Of a DNA stretch of 64,000 nucleotides, positions 37,347 through 47,021 are shown one piece after another (positions within the stretch are counted from its first letter, which is position 1; each line of letters starts with the position of its first letter). The notes below the pieces were generated by a model. The model was not told where the DNA came from. It did not search any database and saw nothing but the letters and a program-made list of their open reading frames with translations. Origin of the DNA: JANMJD01 sp963847945 (GTDB lineage: Bacteria > Actinomycetota > Acidimicrobiia > Acidimicrobiales > Ilumatobacteraceae); NCBI GenBank assembly GCA_963847945.1, contig CAWKBX010000020.1, forward strand, positions 310,001 through 374,000. Reading direction: 5' to 3'. A program made the translations under genes and the position numbers.

Positions 37347-37601
37347 CTTTGTACCACGCGCCGGGGCGGCCCGCAAGCGCCAGCGTCTGTCCGCGGTTGC
37401 TTCGGCCTCGTGACGGTCATGCTGCGGCGAATCGATCGATTCTCGTTGCAGGTGACGGAGTCGATCTCCTGTGACGTGACTCACTGCTGGACGACCGCTG
37501 ATCAATCGACCAGCAAAGCCATCGTCAACATTCATTGACGGCCGGCACATTCGGCGATACATTCGAGGCGCAACGTCAGCTCGAACGAAGTTCCTGAAAG
37601 G

Positions 37602-37877
37602 GTGGTGGACATCGTGACTGCAACACGAGCCCAGCGAGCAGCCGCGCTTGATCAATGGGCGGACCGCGTCACGACCGACGAGCTCGTCGAGGCTGACACG
37701 AGTGCACTTCGAGCGATTGCGGAACTGATCGAGCGACGCGATGCAGTCGATTCAGCGCTGCTCGATGCGATTCGTACCGCTCGGCGCGCGGATCGGTCGT
37801 GGTCCGAGATCGGCGCAATGCTCGGCGTGTCGAAACAAGCCGCGCAACGCAAGTACGCCGCAAAGGCCGCTGCGTAG
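37602..37877 (+). CDS. Small helix-turn-helix protein
   Basis: 91 residues, intact. The C-terminal half reads LLDAIRTARRADRSWSEIGA then MLGVSKQAAQRKYAAKA, a sigma-like or MerR-like HTH often seen in small actinobacterial DNA-binding proteins. The N-terminal half is a helical dimerisation-like region (AALDQWADRVTTDELVEADT). Target unknown. The preceding sequence GAAAGGGTGGTG gives a ribosome site for GTG; the MVDIV or next MTATRAQ start are both possible. A hairpin terminator overlaps the stop codon. Confidence 0.8.
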   Translation: MVDIVTATRAQRAAALDQWADRVTTDELVEADTSALRAIAELIERRDAVDSALLDAIRTARRADRSWSEIGAMLGVSKQAAQRKYAAKAAA

Positions 37878-37884
37878 CGGCCTT
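37863..37884 (+). terminator. Hairpin terminator over the stop codon
   Basis: AAGGCCGCT-GCGT-AGCGGCCTT is a perfect nine-base-pair stem with a four-base loop that includes the TAG stop of the small HTH gene. Confidence 0.6.
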
Positions 37885-38087
37885 CCACTTCCCGCTCAGG
37901 TCGCTCGCCACCAATGACTACCCAACCACCGCTCTCGTCTTGGCGTCCGCGTCGGGCCTTCGTCCCAACCGAGGATGGACATCGGGACGACAGGATCGCG
38001 GGCTCGTCGCGGTGGACCGTTGCTCAACGTTTCACCGGTGTCGGCGAGCGGCGGGAACAAAACGGCGAGCGCGGTCGTCAGAGGTTG

Positions 38088-39149
38088 GTGGCCAAACGGC
38101 TTCCTTCGATCGCAGTGCTGTTCGGAGCGCTCATTGCCGGTTGCGTACCCTCTACGGTCGACAGCTCGTCCGACGCGCCCGCGAGGGCTGGCATGTCCGA
38201 ACCCTCTGTCTCACGCGACCCTGCGAGCACCGAGGCCGGAGCGACATCGACCACTGTGGGCTTGAACCCGGCTCCGGCAGCGCTACAGCGGTGGCTCGAC
38301 CGTTCGACAGGTCGGCTGGCGACCTACACCTCCAAAATCAGCTGCCTGGGCGGATTCTGCGGCACGTATTCCTTCACCGAACTCGGCGCCGAACTCGTCG
38401 AGGTCGTGCCGATCGACGGCCATCCGGGCTTCAGCGATCCCGAGCGGTGGACGCTGACGGGTGCGCTGCGTCAGGCAGCCGGCTCGAACGGCAACTTCAC
38501 GATCACCGAGACCGACAGCACGCTGACGATCGCCGCCGACCCCGAGCTCAACGCTATCGACGACGAGTGGCAGTACACGGTGACGGACATCGTCCTCAGC
38601 GAGCCGCCCGAGGTTCTCCCGACTGGCTCGTGGAAGTGGCTCGATGTCTATGGAGAAGAACTCCCGCCCCTGCCAGTGCCAGATGACTGGCAGGGCGGGT
38701 TCGCGGTGCCGAGCGAATGGCAAGTGCGTGACCTCGACGGTTCGTACGGAGAAGCAGTCGTCGGTGGCGACAGCGTCAACAGAGTCAGCGGAGTGGCCAA
38801 CCCCGGAACGTGCGGTGGCGGTCAGTACAGCGTCCAGGACGCCAAGGTTGTTTTCCTCGGAGACTCGCCAATCAACCCGCCGTGTCCTCCACCGATGACG
38901 ATCGATCTCTCGCCCAACGACGCGGTCTGGATCCGACCGGCGAATGGTGAGGAAGCGCGAGCGACATCCGGTCATGTCAATGGACTCGACGTCAGCGTGC
39001 TGCAAGCCGACTGGTACGACCACCCACAGCCGAATCGAACGGTCGAACTGCTGGTCCGCAACGGCGACCAGTCACTCCGGGTCTCACTCGGCGTCGGCAT
39101 CGATAGTTCAACCGCTCGAGCAGTCCTGCGCTCATTTCACGCGATCTGA
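38088..39149 (+). CDS. Putative lipoprotein of unknown function
   Basis: About 353 residues from a GTG. The N-terminus AKRLPSIAVLFGALIAGC is a lipoprotein signal with lipobox LIAGC. A Ser/Thr-rich linker (STVDSSSDAPARAG, TEAGATSTTVGL) leads to a folded region with WLDRSTGRLATYTSKISCLG, CGTYSFTELGAELVEVVPID and a second part GGGQYSVQDAKVVFLGDS to WIRPANGEEARATSGHVNGL. Four or more cysteines may form disulfides outside the cell. I do not recognise a family. Possible earlier starts exist in the same frame, but they do not give a signal peptide. Confidence 0.7.
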   Translation: MAKRLPSIAVLFGALIAGCVPSTVDSSSDAPARAGMSEPSVSRDPASTEAGATSTTVGLNPAPAALQRWLDRSTGRLATYTSKISCLGGFCGTYSFTELGAELVEVVPIDGHPGFSDPERWTLTGALRQAAGSNGNFTITETDSTLTIAADPELNAIDDEWQYTVTDIVLSEPPEVLPTGSWKWLDVYGEELPPLPVPDDWQGGFAVPSEWQVRDLDGSYGEAVVGGDSVNRVSGVANPGTCGGGQYSVQDAKVVFLGDSPINPPCPPPMTIDLSPNDAVWIRPANGEEARATSGHVNGLDVSVLQADWYDHPQPNRTVELLVRNGDQSLRVSLGVGIDSSTARAVLRSFHAI

Positions 39150-39176
39150 GCGATCACTTCGCCAACAAGAAGACTG

Positions 39177-40424
39177 TCAGGCGATGACGCCCGCGGCTCG
39201 CAGGGCGGCGAGTTCTGAGTCGTCAAGGCCGAGTTCTTCGGCGAGAACCGTGTCGGTGTGTTCGCCGAGCCATGGCACCCGGGTTTCGGGACCTTGGGCG
39301 GTCTCGCTCATCTTGATCGGGTTGCCCGGCGAGACGATCGGTTCGGCGACACCGTCGGACCGTTCCATCTCCACCAGCATGTGACGAGCTGCGAGGTGGG
39401 GATCGTCGAGGACCTGTTGGGCGGTCAGGCTCGGGCCCGCCGCGATGCCGGCCCCGGCGAGCCGCTGGCAGGCCTCGACGTTGGTCAGGTCTTTCGCCCA
39501 CTCGTTGACCGCGCCGCGGATCACCGCGATGTGCGTGCGCCAGCCGGCCCGAGTGGCGAACCGTTCGTCGCCGAGCCACTCCGGCCGACCGACCAACTCG
39601 GCGAGCCGGGCGAACTCGTGCTCGCGGCCGACTTGCACGACGAACCAGCCGGAACCCGACTCGAAGCCATCGAGCACCAGCTTCAGCCCGGCACCGGGCT
39701 CGGGCCGCTCCCCCATGCTCCACTGATTCACCGACACATCGGCGAACGACACCATCGAGTCGAACATCGCCACATCGACGTACTGCCCAATACCGGTCAT
39801 GTCGCGATGGCGCAGCGCAGCGAGCACGCCGATCACTCCGAACAGCGACGTGCCGATGTCGCCGAGCGCGCCAACTGGGCTGACGGTCGGCGGTTCGCCG
39901 GGCTGGCGTTTCCACTCATACATGCTGCTCATCGCCTCGGCGATCGCCGCATAGGCGGGCCAACCGTCGTACGGGGTCGCCACCGTGTTGCCGAATCCGC
40001 TGATCGACAAATAGATCACGGCCGGATGTACTGCGCGAACGTCTTCGTAGCCGAGGCCCATGCGTGACAGCGCCCCGCCCTTGAAGTTCTCGGCGACGAC
40101 GTCGAACTTGGGCGCCAACCGGAGGAGCAGGTCGCGGCCTGCGGGCGACTTGATGTCGATGCACACCGAGCGCTTGGAGAAGTTATTGCGCAGGAACGTG
40201 GCGCCGACGCGGCGACCCTGCGGATCGAGCATCGCCGGCAGCGAACCACGCCCGAGATCACCACCCGACGGGTTCTCGACCTTGACCACATCGGCCCCCA
40301 ACCGCCCGAGCAACTGCGTTCCGAACGGCAGCGCTTGCATCTGCTCCAAGGCGAGGATCCGCACCCCGGCGAGGGGCTTCCCACGTCCTGCAGCCTGCGC
40401 GTTTGCGGTTTCGCCGAGCTTCAT
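39177..40424 (-). CDS. CaiB/BaiF-family CoA-transferase (class III)
   Basis: 415 residues, intact. PLAGVRILALEQMQALPFGT, LLGRLGADVVKVENPSGGDL, KRSVCIDIKSPAGRDLLLRL, FDVVAENFKGGALSRMGLGY, and the catalytic Asp region PVGALGDIGTSLFGVIGVLA followed by GIGQYVDVAMFDSMVSF. It moves CoA between carboxylic acids. It is divergent from the NIPSNAP-headed operon, with 120 bases between them that contain a TATATACT -10-like box for the plus strand. It probably supplies CoA esters to that pathway. Confidence 0.92.
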   Translation of the reverse strand: MKLGETANAQAAGRGKPLAGVRILALEQMQALPFGTQLLGRLGADVVKVENPSGGDLGRGSLPAMLDPQGRRVGATFLRNNFSKRSVCIDIKSPAGRDLLLRLAPKFDVVAENFKGGALSRMGLGYEDVRAVHPAVIYLSISGFGNTVATPYDGWPAYAAIAEAMSSMYEWKRQPGEPPTVSPVGALGDIGTSLFGVIGVLAALRHRDMTGIGQYVDVAMFDSMVSFADVSVNQWSMGERPEPGAGLKLVLDGFESGSGWFVVQVGREHEFARLAELVGRPEWLGDERFATRAGWRTHIAVIRGAVNEWAKDLTNVEACQRLAGAGIAAGPSLTAQQVLDDPHLAARHMLVEMERSDGVAEPIVSPGNPIKMSETAQGPETRVPWLGEHTDTVLAEELGLDDSELAALRAAGVIA

Positions 40425-40544
40425 CCCTCACCCCTTCAACCCCGGCTGACAGGCCTCGCGGGTCGCGTTCGTCGTCTTCCAATCGGCCTGCACATTATAT
40501 ACTGAGCAGGTTATGGCTGTCCGCCCTTCACCCCAGCGAGCACG

Positions 40545-41279
40545 ATGAACGATCGCGTGTACATCCACGAGTTCATCGATGTCCATGGCCATAACCGGGC
40601 CAACTACATGCATCACATGACGGCGAATTGGAGTCCGATCGGCCAAGAGCTGCGGCGCCAGTTGTGTTATGGCGTGTGGTCCCTCCTCGGCTCGACCGGA
40701 GCGTGGCCCCAGACCGTCAACATGTGGGAGGAGGACGGGTTCGACGGTCTGGCACGGTCGTTTGCTATCGAGGCAGTCGGCTCGGGGGCGCAGGATCCGG
40801 CCCTCGCCAAGTGGTGGGCGAAGGCGTCGGAGTTTCGTCGCGGGGGCTTCGACCGGATCATGGTGCCAGCACCCTGGACTCGCACGATCGAGGAGTTGTG
40901 CGCAGCCGGGGTGCGAGGCGAGGTGTACGCCCACGAACTCGTCAAGGTCCGTCCCGGCACGGCCGTCGAACTGTTGGAGCGCGTCCGCGACGGTGCCGCG
41001 CCGATCCTCAACCGGTACGGCTGGGAGCTCGCCGGTGCGTTCACGACCGCGATGGTCGACGATGACGAAGCACTGTTGTTGTGGGCGATCCCGACCTGGC
41101 AGCAATGGGCCGACGTAGAAAACGCCCAGCTCCGCGACGATGAGTTGGTTGGCTGGCGCCATGGCGTGCGCGACATCGTCACGACCTCGCACCGGATCCT
41201 GCTGGTCGACTCGCCGCTGTCGCCAATGAAGACCGGACGCCAGCCTGCACGATCCGACCGGACCGACTGGGAAGATTGA
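40545..41279 (+). CDS. NIPSNAP-like dimeric alpha-beta barrel protein
   Basis: 244 residues, intact. Two ferredoxin-like halves: RVYIHEFIDVHGHNRANYMH...VWSLLGSTGAWPQTVNMWEE, and RGEVYAHELVKVRPGTAVEL...LAGAFTTAMVDDDEALLLWA. NIPSNAP-type proteins are small, often uncharacterised and frequently sit in aromatic or steroid catabolic operons. It begins the plus-strand operon; MaoC starts two bases after its stop. Confidence 0.72.
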   Translation: MNDRVYIHEFIDVHGHNRANYMHHMTANWSPIGQELRRQLCYGVWSLLGSTGAWPQTVNMWEEDGFDGLARSFAIEAVGSGAQDPALAKWWAKASEFRRGGFDRIMVPAPWTRTIEELCAAGVRGEVYAHELVKVRPGTAVELLERVRDGAAPILNRYGWELAGAFTTAMVDDDEALLLWAIPTWQQWADVENAQLRDDELVGWRHGVRDIVTTSHRILLVDSPLSPMKTGRQPARSDRTDWED

Positions 41280-41281
41280 GC

Positions 41282-42602
41282 ATGGCCACAAGCGAGCAAC
41301 CCGCCGGTGAACCCCGCGAACGCCGCGGCCTCACCGACGAAGGCATTGCCACGTTACGAGCCCGCATCGGCATTCCGATGCCCCACCCACAACCACCGTG
41401 GTATCTGGAGCCGGGGACCGATGCGTTCCGCCATGTGGCCGAGGCGTTCGGCGACGACAATCCGCTGTGGTGCGATCCGTCGTACGGCCCGACGACCGTG
41501 TGGGGCGGGCCGATCGCGTCGCCGAACATGAACGGTGGCGACACGCTGATCGGCGAGAACGAGATCACAGAACTCGACCCCGCGACCAAGGCGTTGCTCA
41601 GGGGCGACCCGTTGAAGGGTGCGCACGCTTACTACTCGGGGAGCTACCGCGAATGGTGGAGCCCGTTGCGGCCCGGCATGCGAGTGACACGTCGCAACGC
41701 GTTGGTTGGTGTCCACGACAAGGCCAGCGAGTTCGCCGACCGATCAGTGCACGAGTGGACCGGTGAGGTGTTCGCCGCCGGCGATCATCTGCTCTCGGCC
41801 CAGTATCGGCTGATGATCCGCACCGATCGGCGCGGTGTTGAGGCCAAAGCCGAGGGGGGCGGCGGCAAGTACTCCACGATCGAGATCACGCCCTACTCCC
41901 CCGAGCAACTCGCCGAGATCGATGCTGCGTACGCGACCGAGCCCGCCCGCCGCCGCGGCGCGCAAGCCCGGTATTGGGAGGATGTCAACGAGGGCGACGA
42001 GATCGCACCGCTCGTCAAAGGTCCGATGCGCGTGACAGACATGGTCGTGTGGCATACGGGAATGGGCATGGGGCTGTACGGCGTGAAGGCGTTGCGCCTC
42101 GCCTATCAGCAACGGCAGCGGGTTCCGGGGTTCTTCCGGCCAGACGATCTCAACATCCCCGATGTGCACCAGCGGGTCCACTGGGACGTCGAGTGGGCCA
42201 AGCGGGCGGGCAACCCGGCGACCTACGACTACGGGCGGATGCGAGAGACGTGGCTCGTGCATCTGTGTACCGATTGGATGGGCGACGACGCCTGGCTGGC
42301 ATCGCTCGACGTCGAGTTCCGCAAGTTCAACTACGTCGGCGACACCCACTGGATGGGCGGGCGGATCACCCGCAAATACCTCGCCGACGGCGACCGACCA
42401 GCCATCGATCTCGACATCTGGGGCCAGAACCGAGCGCGGCGAAATCACATGCCCCGGCCACGCCACGATCCTGCTGCCCAGCCGCGAACATGGCGCCGTT
42501 CGGCTTCCCGAACCTCCCGGTGGCGCGACCACGTGCGCCGAAGCGCTCGTCGCGTTGGCCGAACGCTTCGCCCGCAACGAGACACAAGGATCAACCACTT
42601 GA
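41282..42602 (+). CDS. MaoC/hot-dog dehydratase-like protein
   Basis: About 440 residues with two hot-dog halves: an FAS1-type N-terminal dehydratase half (RNALVGVHDKASEFADRSVH, FAAGDHLLSAQYRLMIRTDR) and a C-terminal half (YWEDVNEGDEIAPLVKGPMR, TDMVVWHTGMGMGLYGVKAL, FNYVGDTHWMGGRITRKYLA, ending EITCPGHATILLPS). It probably hydrates an enoyl-CoA in place of a crotonase. A frame break lies near 42440, close to the C-terminus. The stop overlaps the TTG start of the next gene (TTGA). Confidence 0.82.
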
Positions 42603-43417
42603 CTGCAATGATGCGCGACTATCCGGCCGCCGTTGACGGGCTCGTCGTCGAGCATGACGGTGGCGTCCTGCGACTCCGAATCGATCGGCCCGAACGGCGC
42701 AACGCTTTGACCGACGGCATCGTGCTGGCGCTCAGCCAGATCATCGAGGTCGCCGGGTCCGATGAATCGGTCCGCGTGATCCATCTATCGGGCACCGGCG
42801 ATCACTTCTGTTCGGGATTCGACCTGTCGCTGCGCGGTGGGGCCGAGCGCCAACGTGCCGGGTCGACCCAACGTCAGATGCGCTGGCACGTCAACCGGCT
42901 GATCCCATCGATGCTCGAAACCCAGACCCCGATCGTCACGGCAGTGAAGGGTTGGGCGATCGGACTCGGCATGAACATCGCACTGGCGAGCGACTTCGTC
43001 ATTGCCGCCGACGACGCCCGCTTCTGGGCCCCGTTCACGGGGAGCGGGTTCACCCCCGACAGCGGGGCGTCGTGGATCATCCCCCGCCTCGTCGGCGTTG
43101 CCCGAGCCAAGGACATGATTCTGCTCGGCACGAAGGTCTCGGGGGCCACGGCTGCCGGGTGGGGCTTGATTCACCGCTCGGTCCCGGTCGCCGAGGTCGA
43201 TTCGGCCACCGACGAACTCGTCACCACCCTCTCGCGCTCGGCGACCGTCGCCGTCGGCCTCGCCAAATCGTTGATCCACCGTTCGCTGACTGCGGATCTC
43301 GAACATCACCTCGCCGATGAGGGTTTCGCTATGGAAATCGCCAGTCGCAGCGACGACTTCAAGGAGGCCGGCCGAGCCGGACGCGACAAGCGACCACCCG
43401 AGTTCACAGGCACATGA
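42599..43417 (+). CDS. Enoyl-CoA hydratase/isomerase
   Basis: About 272 residues, intact. LRIDRPERRNALTDGIVLAL, oxyanion element HFCSGFDLSLRGG, IVTAVKGWAIGLGMNIALAS, DARFWAPFTGSGFTPDSGAS and AGWGLIHRSVPVAEVDSATD are crotonase signatures. The TTG start has AAGGA nine bases upstream and overlaps the MaoC stop; an ATG three codons in is an alternative. The stop overlaps the next start by ATGA. It acts with the neighbouring thiolase. Confidence 0.88.
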   Translation: MTAMMRDYPAAVDGLVVEHDGGVLRLRIDRPERRNALTDGIVLALSQIIEVAGSDESVRVIHLSGTGDHFCSGFDLSLRGGAERQRAGSTQRQMRWHVNRLIPSMLETQTPIVTAVKGWAIGLGMNIALASDFVIAADDARFWAPFTGSGFTPDSGASWIIPRLVGVARAKDMILLGTKVSGATAAGWGLIHRSVPVAEVDSATDELVTTLSRSATVAVGLAKSLIHRSLTADLEHHLADEGFAMEIASRSDDFKEAGRAGRDKRPPEFTGT

Positions 43418-44850
43418 CCGTTCACACCACGACGACCAGGGGCATTCTGGGATGGGGCGCGTACGTCCCGTACCGGCGGCTCGACCGGTCGACGATCGCC
43501 GTCGTCGCCGGCTCGGGTGGGGGCAAGGGTTACCGCTCTGTCGCCTCGTATGACGAGGACACCACATCGATGGCGGTCGAAGCGGGCCGTGTGGCGCTCG
43601 CGTCATCGCCGGCGGTGACGCCCGGCAGTGTGTGGTTCACCACGGTCGTGCCGGCGTATCTCGACAAGACCAACGCCACCACGATCCATGCTGCCTTGCG
43701 ACTCGACCGGCACGTGTCAGCCTACGACGCGCTGGGTTCGGTGAAATCTGCGGTTGGTGCCTTGACTACCGCGCTCGACGGCCGCAGCAGTGCCCTCGTC
43801 ATTGCCAGTGATGTTCGCTCGGGCCTTCCTGGATCGAGCGACGAGGCCAGCGGCGGGGACGGTGCTGCGGCGATCCTGGTCGGCGGTGAAGAGCATGGTG
43901 ACGTGCTCGCTACATTCATCGGGCGCGGCGTCGCCACCGAGGAGTTTCTCGATCGCTGGCGCGTTCCGGGCGAGAACCGCTCACGGTTGTGGGAAGAACG
44001 ATTCGGTGAGACGCGCTATGCCGCCCTCGTTCCGCCGGCGCTCGGCGATGCGCTCGCCGAAGCCGGATTGACGCCGGCCGACATCGACCATCTCGTCGTC
44101 GCCGGAACCCACGCCCGCGCCACGGCATCGGTGCACCGGGCGGCGGGGGTCCGGGCCGAAGCGGCCGTCGACTCGCTCGCGGCGACCGTCGGCAACACTG
44201 GCGCGGCGCAACCGGGGCTGCTGCTGGCTGCCACGCTGGAGCGGGCTCGACCAGGCCAGATCATCGCCCTTGTCGTCCTCGCTGACGGCGTCGATGTGCT
44301 GCTGTTTCGCACCACCGATCGGCTCGCCGACTACCGACAGACCCGTCCTGTTGCGGCCCAGATCGCCCACCACGGCACCGTCTCGTACGGCAAATTTCTG
44401 GCCTGGCGCGGTGTCCTGCCGATTGACCCACCCCGCCGACCCGAGCCTGCGCGTCCGTCGGCATCGGCGGTCGGGCGCTCGCTTGATTGGAAGTTCGGTT
44501 TCGTGGGCTCGGCCGATAGCGACGGCGAAGTGCACCTGCCGCCGCGGCCCGGTGAGAACGAGCCTTGCCCCATGGCCGCGGCGCATGGCACCATCGTGAC
44601 GTTCACGATCGACCGGCTGTCGTACTCGGTCAGTCCTCCGATCGTGTTCGCCGTGATCGACTTCGACGGTGGCGGTCGACTCCCGATGGAACTGACCGAT
44701 GTCGACGCCGACGACGTCCGCGTCGGCGGCCGCGTCGAGATGACGTTCCGCCGGTTGTTCACTGCCGACGGCGTCCACAACTACTTCTGGAAGGCCCGTC
44801 CGATCGGCGGCGACGCCAGTCCCTCAAACACCGCAAGCGAGGCCGACTGA
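43414..44850 (+). CDS. HMG-CoA-synthase-like condensing domain fused to a DUF35/OB-fold
   Basis: 478 residues, intact. Residues 1-330 have a thiolase-fold, HMGCS-like layout: GWGAYVPYRRLDRSTIAVVA, TTVVPAYLDKTNATTIHAAL, SAYDALGSVKSAVGALTTAL, ALVIASDVRSGLPGSSDEAS, and AATVGNTGAAQPGLLLAATL. Residues from about 365 form an OB-fold of the DUF35 type (GTIVTFTIDRLSYSVSPPIV, RVGGRVEMTFRRLF). The catalytic Cys of HMGCS/KAS enzymes is replaced (GSVKSAVGA), and the rubredoxin-like zinc-ribbon cysteines usual before the OB-fold are absent; only one Cys exists in the protein. It likely works as a partner of the thiolase that follows two bases later. Confidence 0.82.
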   Translation: MTVHTTTTRGILGWGAYVPYRRLDRSTIAVVAGSGGGKGYRSVASYDEDTTSMAVEAGRVALASSPAVTPGSVWFTTVVPAYLDKTNATTIHAALRLDRHVSAYDALGSVKSAVGALTTALDGRSSALVIASDVRSGLPGSSDEASGGDGAAAILVGGEEHGDVLATFIGRGVATEEFLDRWRVPGENRSRLWEERFGETRYAALVPPALGDALAEAGLTPADIDHLVVAGTHARATASVHRAAGVRAEAAVDSLAATVGNTGAAQPGLLLAATLERARPGQIIALVVLADGVDVLLFRTTDRLADYRQTRPVAAQIAHHGTVSYGKFLAWRGVLPIDPPRRPEPARPSASAVGRSLDWKFGFVGSADSDGEVHLPPRPGENEPCPMAAAHGTIVTFTIDRLSYSVSPPIVFAVIDFDGGGRLPMELTDVDADDVRVGGRVEMTFRRLFTADGVHNYFWKARPIGGDASPSNTASEAD

Positions 44851-44851
44851 C

Positions 44852-46048
44852 ATGGCATCCCACGGCATCAAGGACCGAGTGGCGATCGTCGGGATGGGCT
44901 GCACCCGGTTCACCGAGCATTGGGACAAAGGCCTCGACGGGCTGCTCATCGACGCCTCCGACGCTGCGTTCCGTTCAGCCGGCACCACCCGCGAAGACGT
45001 CGATGCCTACTGGTTCGGCACCGCCCAATCAGCGATGAGCGGCATCGCCCTTGCTCGCCCGCTGCAGTTGGACGGCAAGCCCGTCACCCGCGTCGAGAAC
45101 TACTGCGCGACCGGCGCGGAGACCCTGCGCCAAGCCTGTTACGCCGTGGCAAGCGGGGCATATGACAGCGCGATGGCGATCGGTGCCGAGAAGGTCAAAG
45201 ACTCGGGCATGCAGGGCCTCAACGCGTATCCGATCCCCAACGACGGCACCGGACGGACCCTCACCGCAGCAGCGATGTTCTCGATGGTCGTGCCCGCTTA
45301 CGCCCAGAAGTACGGCGTCGATCGCGACGAACTCAAGCGGGTGCTCGCCCGGATCGCCTCGAAGAACCACTCCAATGGGGCCAAGAACCCGCTCGCCCAG
45401 TTCCGCAAGGAAATGAGCGTCGAACAACTGCTTGCCATGCCCCGCGTTGCCGGTGATCTCTCCGTCTTCGACTGCGCCGGAGTCGCCGACGGTGCGGCGG
45501 CGGCGATCGTCGTGCGCGCCGAAGACGCCCACAAGTACACCGACCGGCCGTTGTACGTCAAGGCGCTCAGCATGGTCGCCGGCAACGGCCAAGGATTGAT
45601 GGACCCCGCCTACGACTACACCACCTTCCCCGAGATCGCCCGCTGCGCCACCGACGCCTACTCCCAAGCAGGCATCACCAACCCCCGCACCGAACTGGCG
45701 ATGGCCGAAGTCCACGACTGTTTCACCCCAACCGAACTGGTCCTGATGGAAGACCTCGGATTCTGCGAGCGGGGCACCGCGTGGCGCGAGATCCTTGACG
45801 GAGCATTCGACCTCACCGGCGACCTCCCCGTGAACCCCGACGGAGGCCTGAAGAGCTTCGGCCACCCCACCGGGGCCAGCGGACTGCGGATGATGTACGA
45901 AGCGTTCCTCCAACTACGCGGCGATGCCCCGGCTGAACGTCGAATCAGCACCTACGGAAAACGGTCCCTCGCCCTCACCCACAACCTCGGCGGCTACCCC
46001 GGCGAGATGGTCAGCTTCGTCAGCATCCTCGGCACGCAGCTCGGCTGA
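44852..46048 (+). CDS. Thiolase (SCP-x/acetyl-CoA acetyltransferase type)
   Basis: 398 residues, intact. VAIVGMGCTRFTEHWDKGLD, the nucleophile Cys in VENYCATGAETLRQACYAVA, the His in ELAMAEVHDCFTPTELVLME, the KSFGHPTGASGLRMMYEAFL block and THNLGGYPGEMVSFVSILGT. The second thiolase Cys is replaced by Asn (HNLGG), as in SCP-x-like thiolases and some aldolases. It cleaves a beta-ketoacyl-CoA, or with the DUF35 partner may cleave by retro-aldol; the choice cannot be made from sequence. It ends the CoA operon. Confidence 0.92.
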   Translation: MASHGIKDRVAIVGMGCTRFTEHWDKGLDGLLIDASDAAFRSAGTTREDVDAYWFGTAQSAMSGIALARPLQLDGKPVTRVENYCATGAETLRQACYAVASGAYDSAMAIGAEKVKDSGMQGLNAYPIPNDGTGRTLTAAAMFSMVVPAYAQKYGVDRDELKRVLARIASKNHSNGAKNPLAQFRKEMSVEQLLAMPRVAGDLSVFDCAGVADGAAAAIVVRAEDAHKYTDRPLYVKALSMVAGNGQGLMDPAYDYTTFPEIARCATDAYSQAGITNPRTELAMAEVHDCFTPTELVLMEDLGFCERGTAWREILDGAFDLTGDLPVNPDGGLKSFGHPTGASGLRMMYEAFLQLRGDAPAERRISTYGKRSLALTHNLGGYPGEMVSFVSILGTQLG

Positions 46049-46259
46049 GGATTGATATGGGAAGGATCGACGTGGGAAGCGGGCCGACCAGATGTCCGAT
46101 GTGCGCAGGGCTGTTGTGTTCATCCATGGTGGTGGGTCATCGTCGGCGTTCCGGGATCTGCTGCTCGGGTATTGGGGCATACGATGCTGCGCGGGACGTG
46201 CGCCCAATCACTCGCCGCCGGTCGTCCACCGACCGGAGACCACCGTCGAGGAGATGTCG

Positions 46260-46977
46260 ATGAAGCCTCAAGAGCCACCGACAGCCGATCATTCGGCCCG
46301 CACATCCTCGACTGGTGTGCGGCGCCGGCTCATGCGGGCGAGCAGCGCCGATCAGGTCGCGGCGCACATCCGACGGCTGATCGTCTCGGGCGAGTTAGCC
46401 AAGGGCGAACGTCTTCGCCAGGAGGACATCGCCGACGAACTCGGCGTGAGCCGAATACCGGTACGTGAGGCGATCATCGCGCTCGACCGCGAGGGCTGGG
46501 TGACCCTCGAGAACAACCGAGGCGCATACGTGGCCGGGCTGGAGGTCGACGACATCCGCGATCATTTCGAACTCGCGCGGCTTGGTGTTCGGTTTGATCG
46601 CCCGGCGGGTCGTCCAGAAGGCGACCGAGGACGACGTCGCCAGCTTCGACGACCTGTTCCGCTCGATGACCGCGACTACCGATCTGGACGTGTTCGCCGA
46701 GATGAACGACCGATTCACCGGGCGGCTGATGAAGGTCGCCAACTCCCCTCGCCTCACCGCCGCGCTGATGGTCACTCCGGCAATCCTGCCAACAGGGTTC
46801 TTCGAGTTCGTTCCAGCCGGCCGTGAGATTCAGCAACACGGCTATCGCGACTTCATCGACGCGCTCGCGTCCAGATCGGCCGACGCCGCCGACGCCGCCC
46901 TGGTCACGACGCTGCTACGGCAAGGCGACGCCGTCGTCGAGGCATTCGCCTCAACCGGGCTCGTTGCCAGCACCTGA
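46260..46977 (+). CDS. GntR-family regulator (FCD type), frame-broken
   Basis: About 239 residues. The winged HTH reads VAAHIRRLIVSGELAKGERL, RQEDIADELGVSRIPVREAI and LDREGWVTLENNRGAYVAGL. The helical effector domain continues after a break near 46580 with FGLIARRVVQKATEDDVASF, FAEMNDRFTGRLMKVANSPR and GYRDFIDALASRSADAADAA. These regulators sense organic acids or acyl-CoAs and usually repress neighbouring catabolic genes. The ATG (MKPQEPP) has GAGGAG at the right distance. The 210 bases before it hold no clear gene. Confidence 0.85.
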
Positions 46978-47006
46978 AGCACCACCGGACGCCGTCAGGT
47001 GGCCCG

Positions 47007-47021
47007 CGTATACTTGATACG
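47007..47021. promoter_or_regulatory. Operator-like palindrome over the second GntR start
   Basis: CGTAT-ACTTG-ATACG ends on the first base of the GTG start codon. TATACT inside it is also a good -10 box, which would put the transcription start at the start codon. A leaderless, self-repressed gene is the simplest reading. Confidence 0.5.

Noticed and set aside
40492..40503. TATATAC motif shared with 33840 and 47009 as a common GntR operator
   Set aside because: The shared part fits simple promoter -10 boxes; only the 47007 site has real dyad symmetry.
46092..46253. Short plus frame starting SDVRRAVVFIHGGGSSSAFR, resembling a hydrolase oxyanion loop
   Set aside because: The likeness covers fewer than 20 residues, has no nucleophile elbow, and continues directly into the GntR leader. 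Probably the GntR 5' region.
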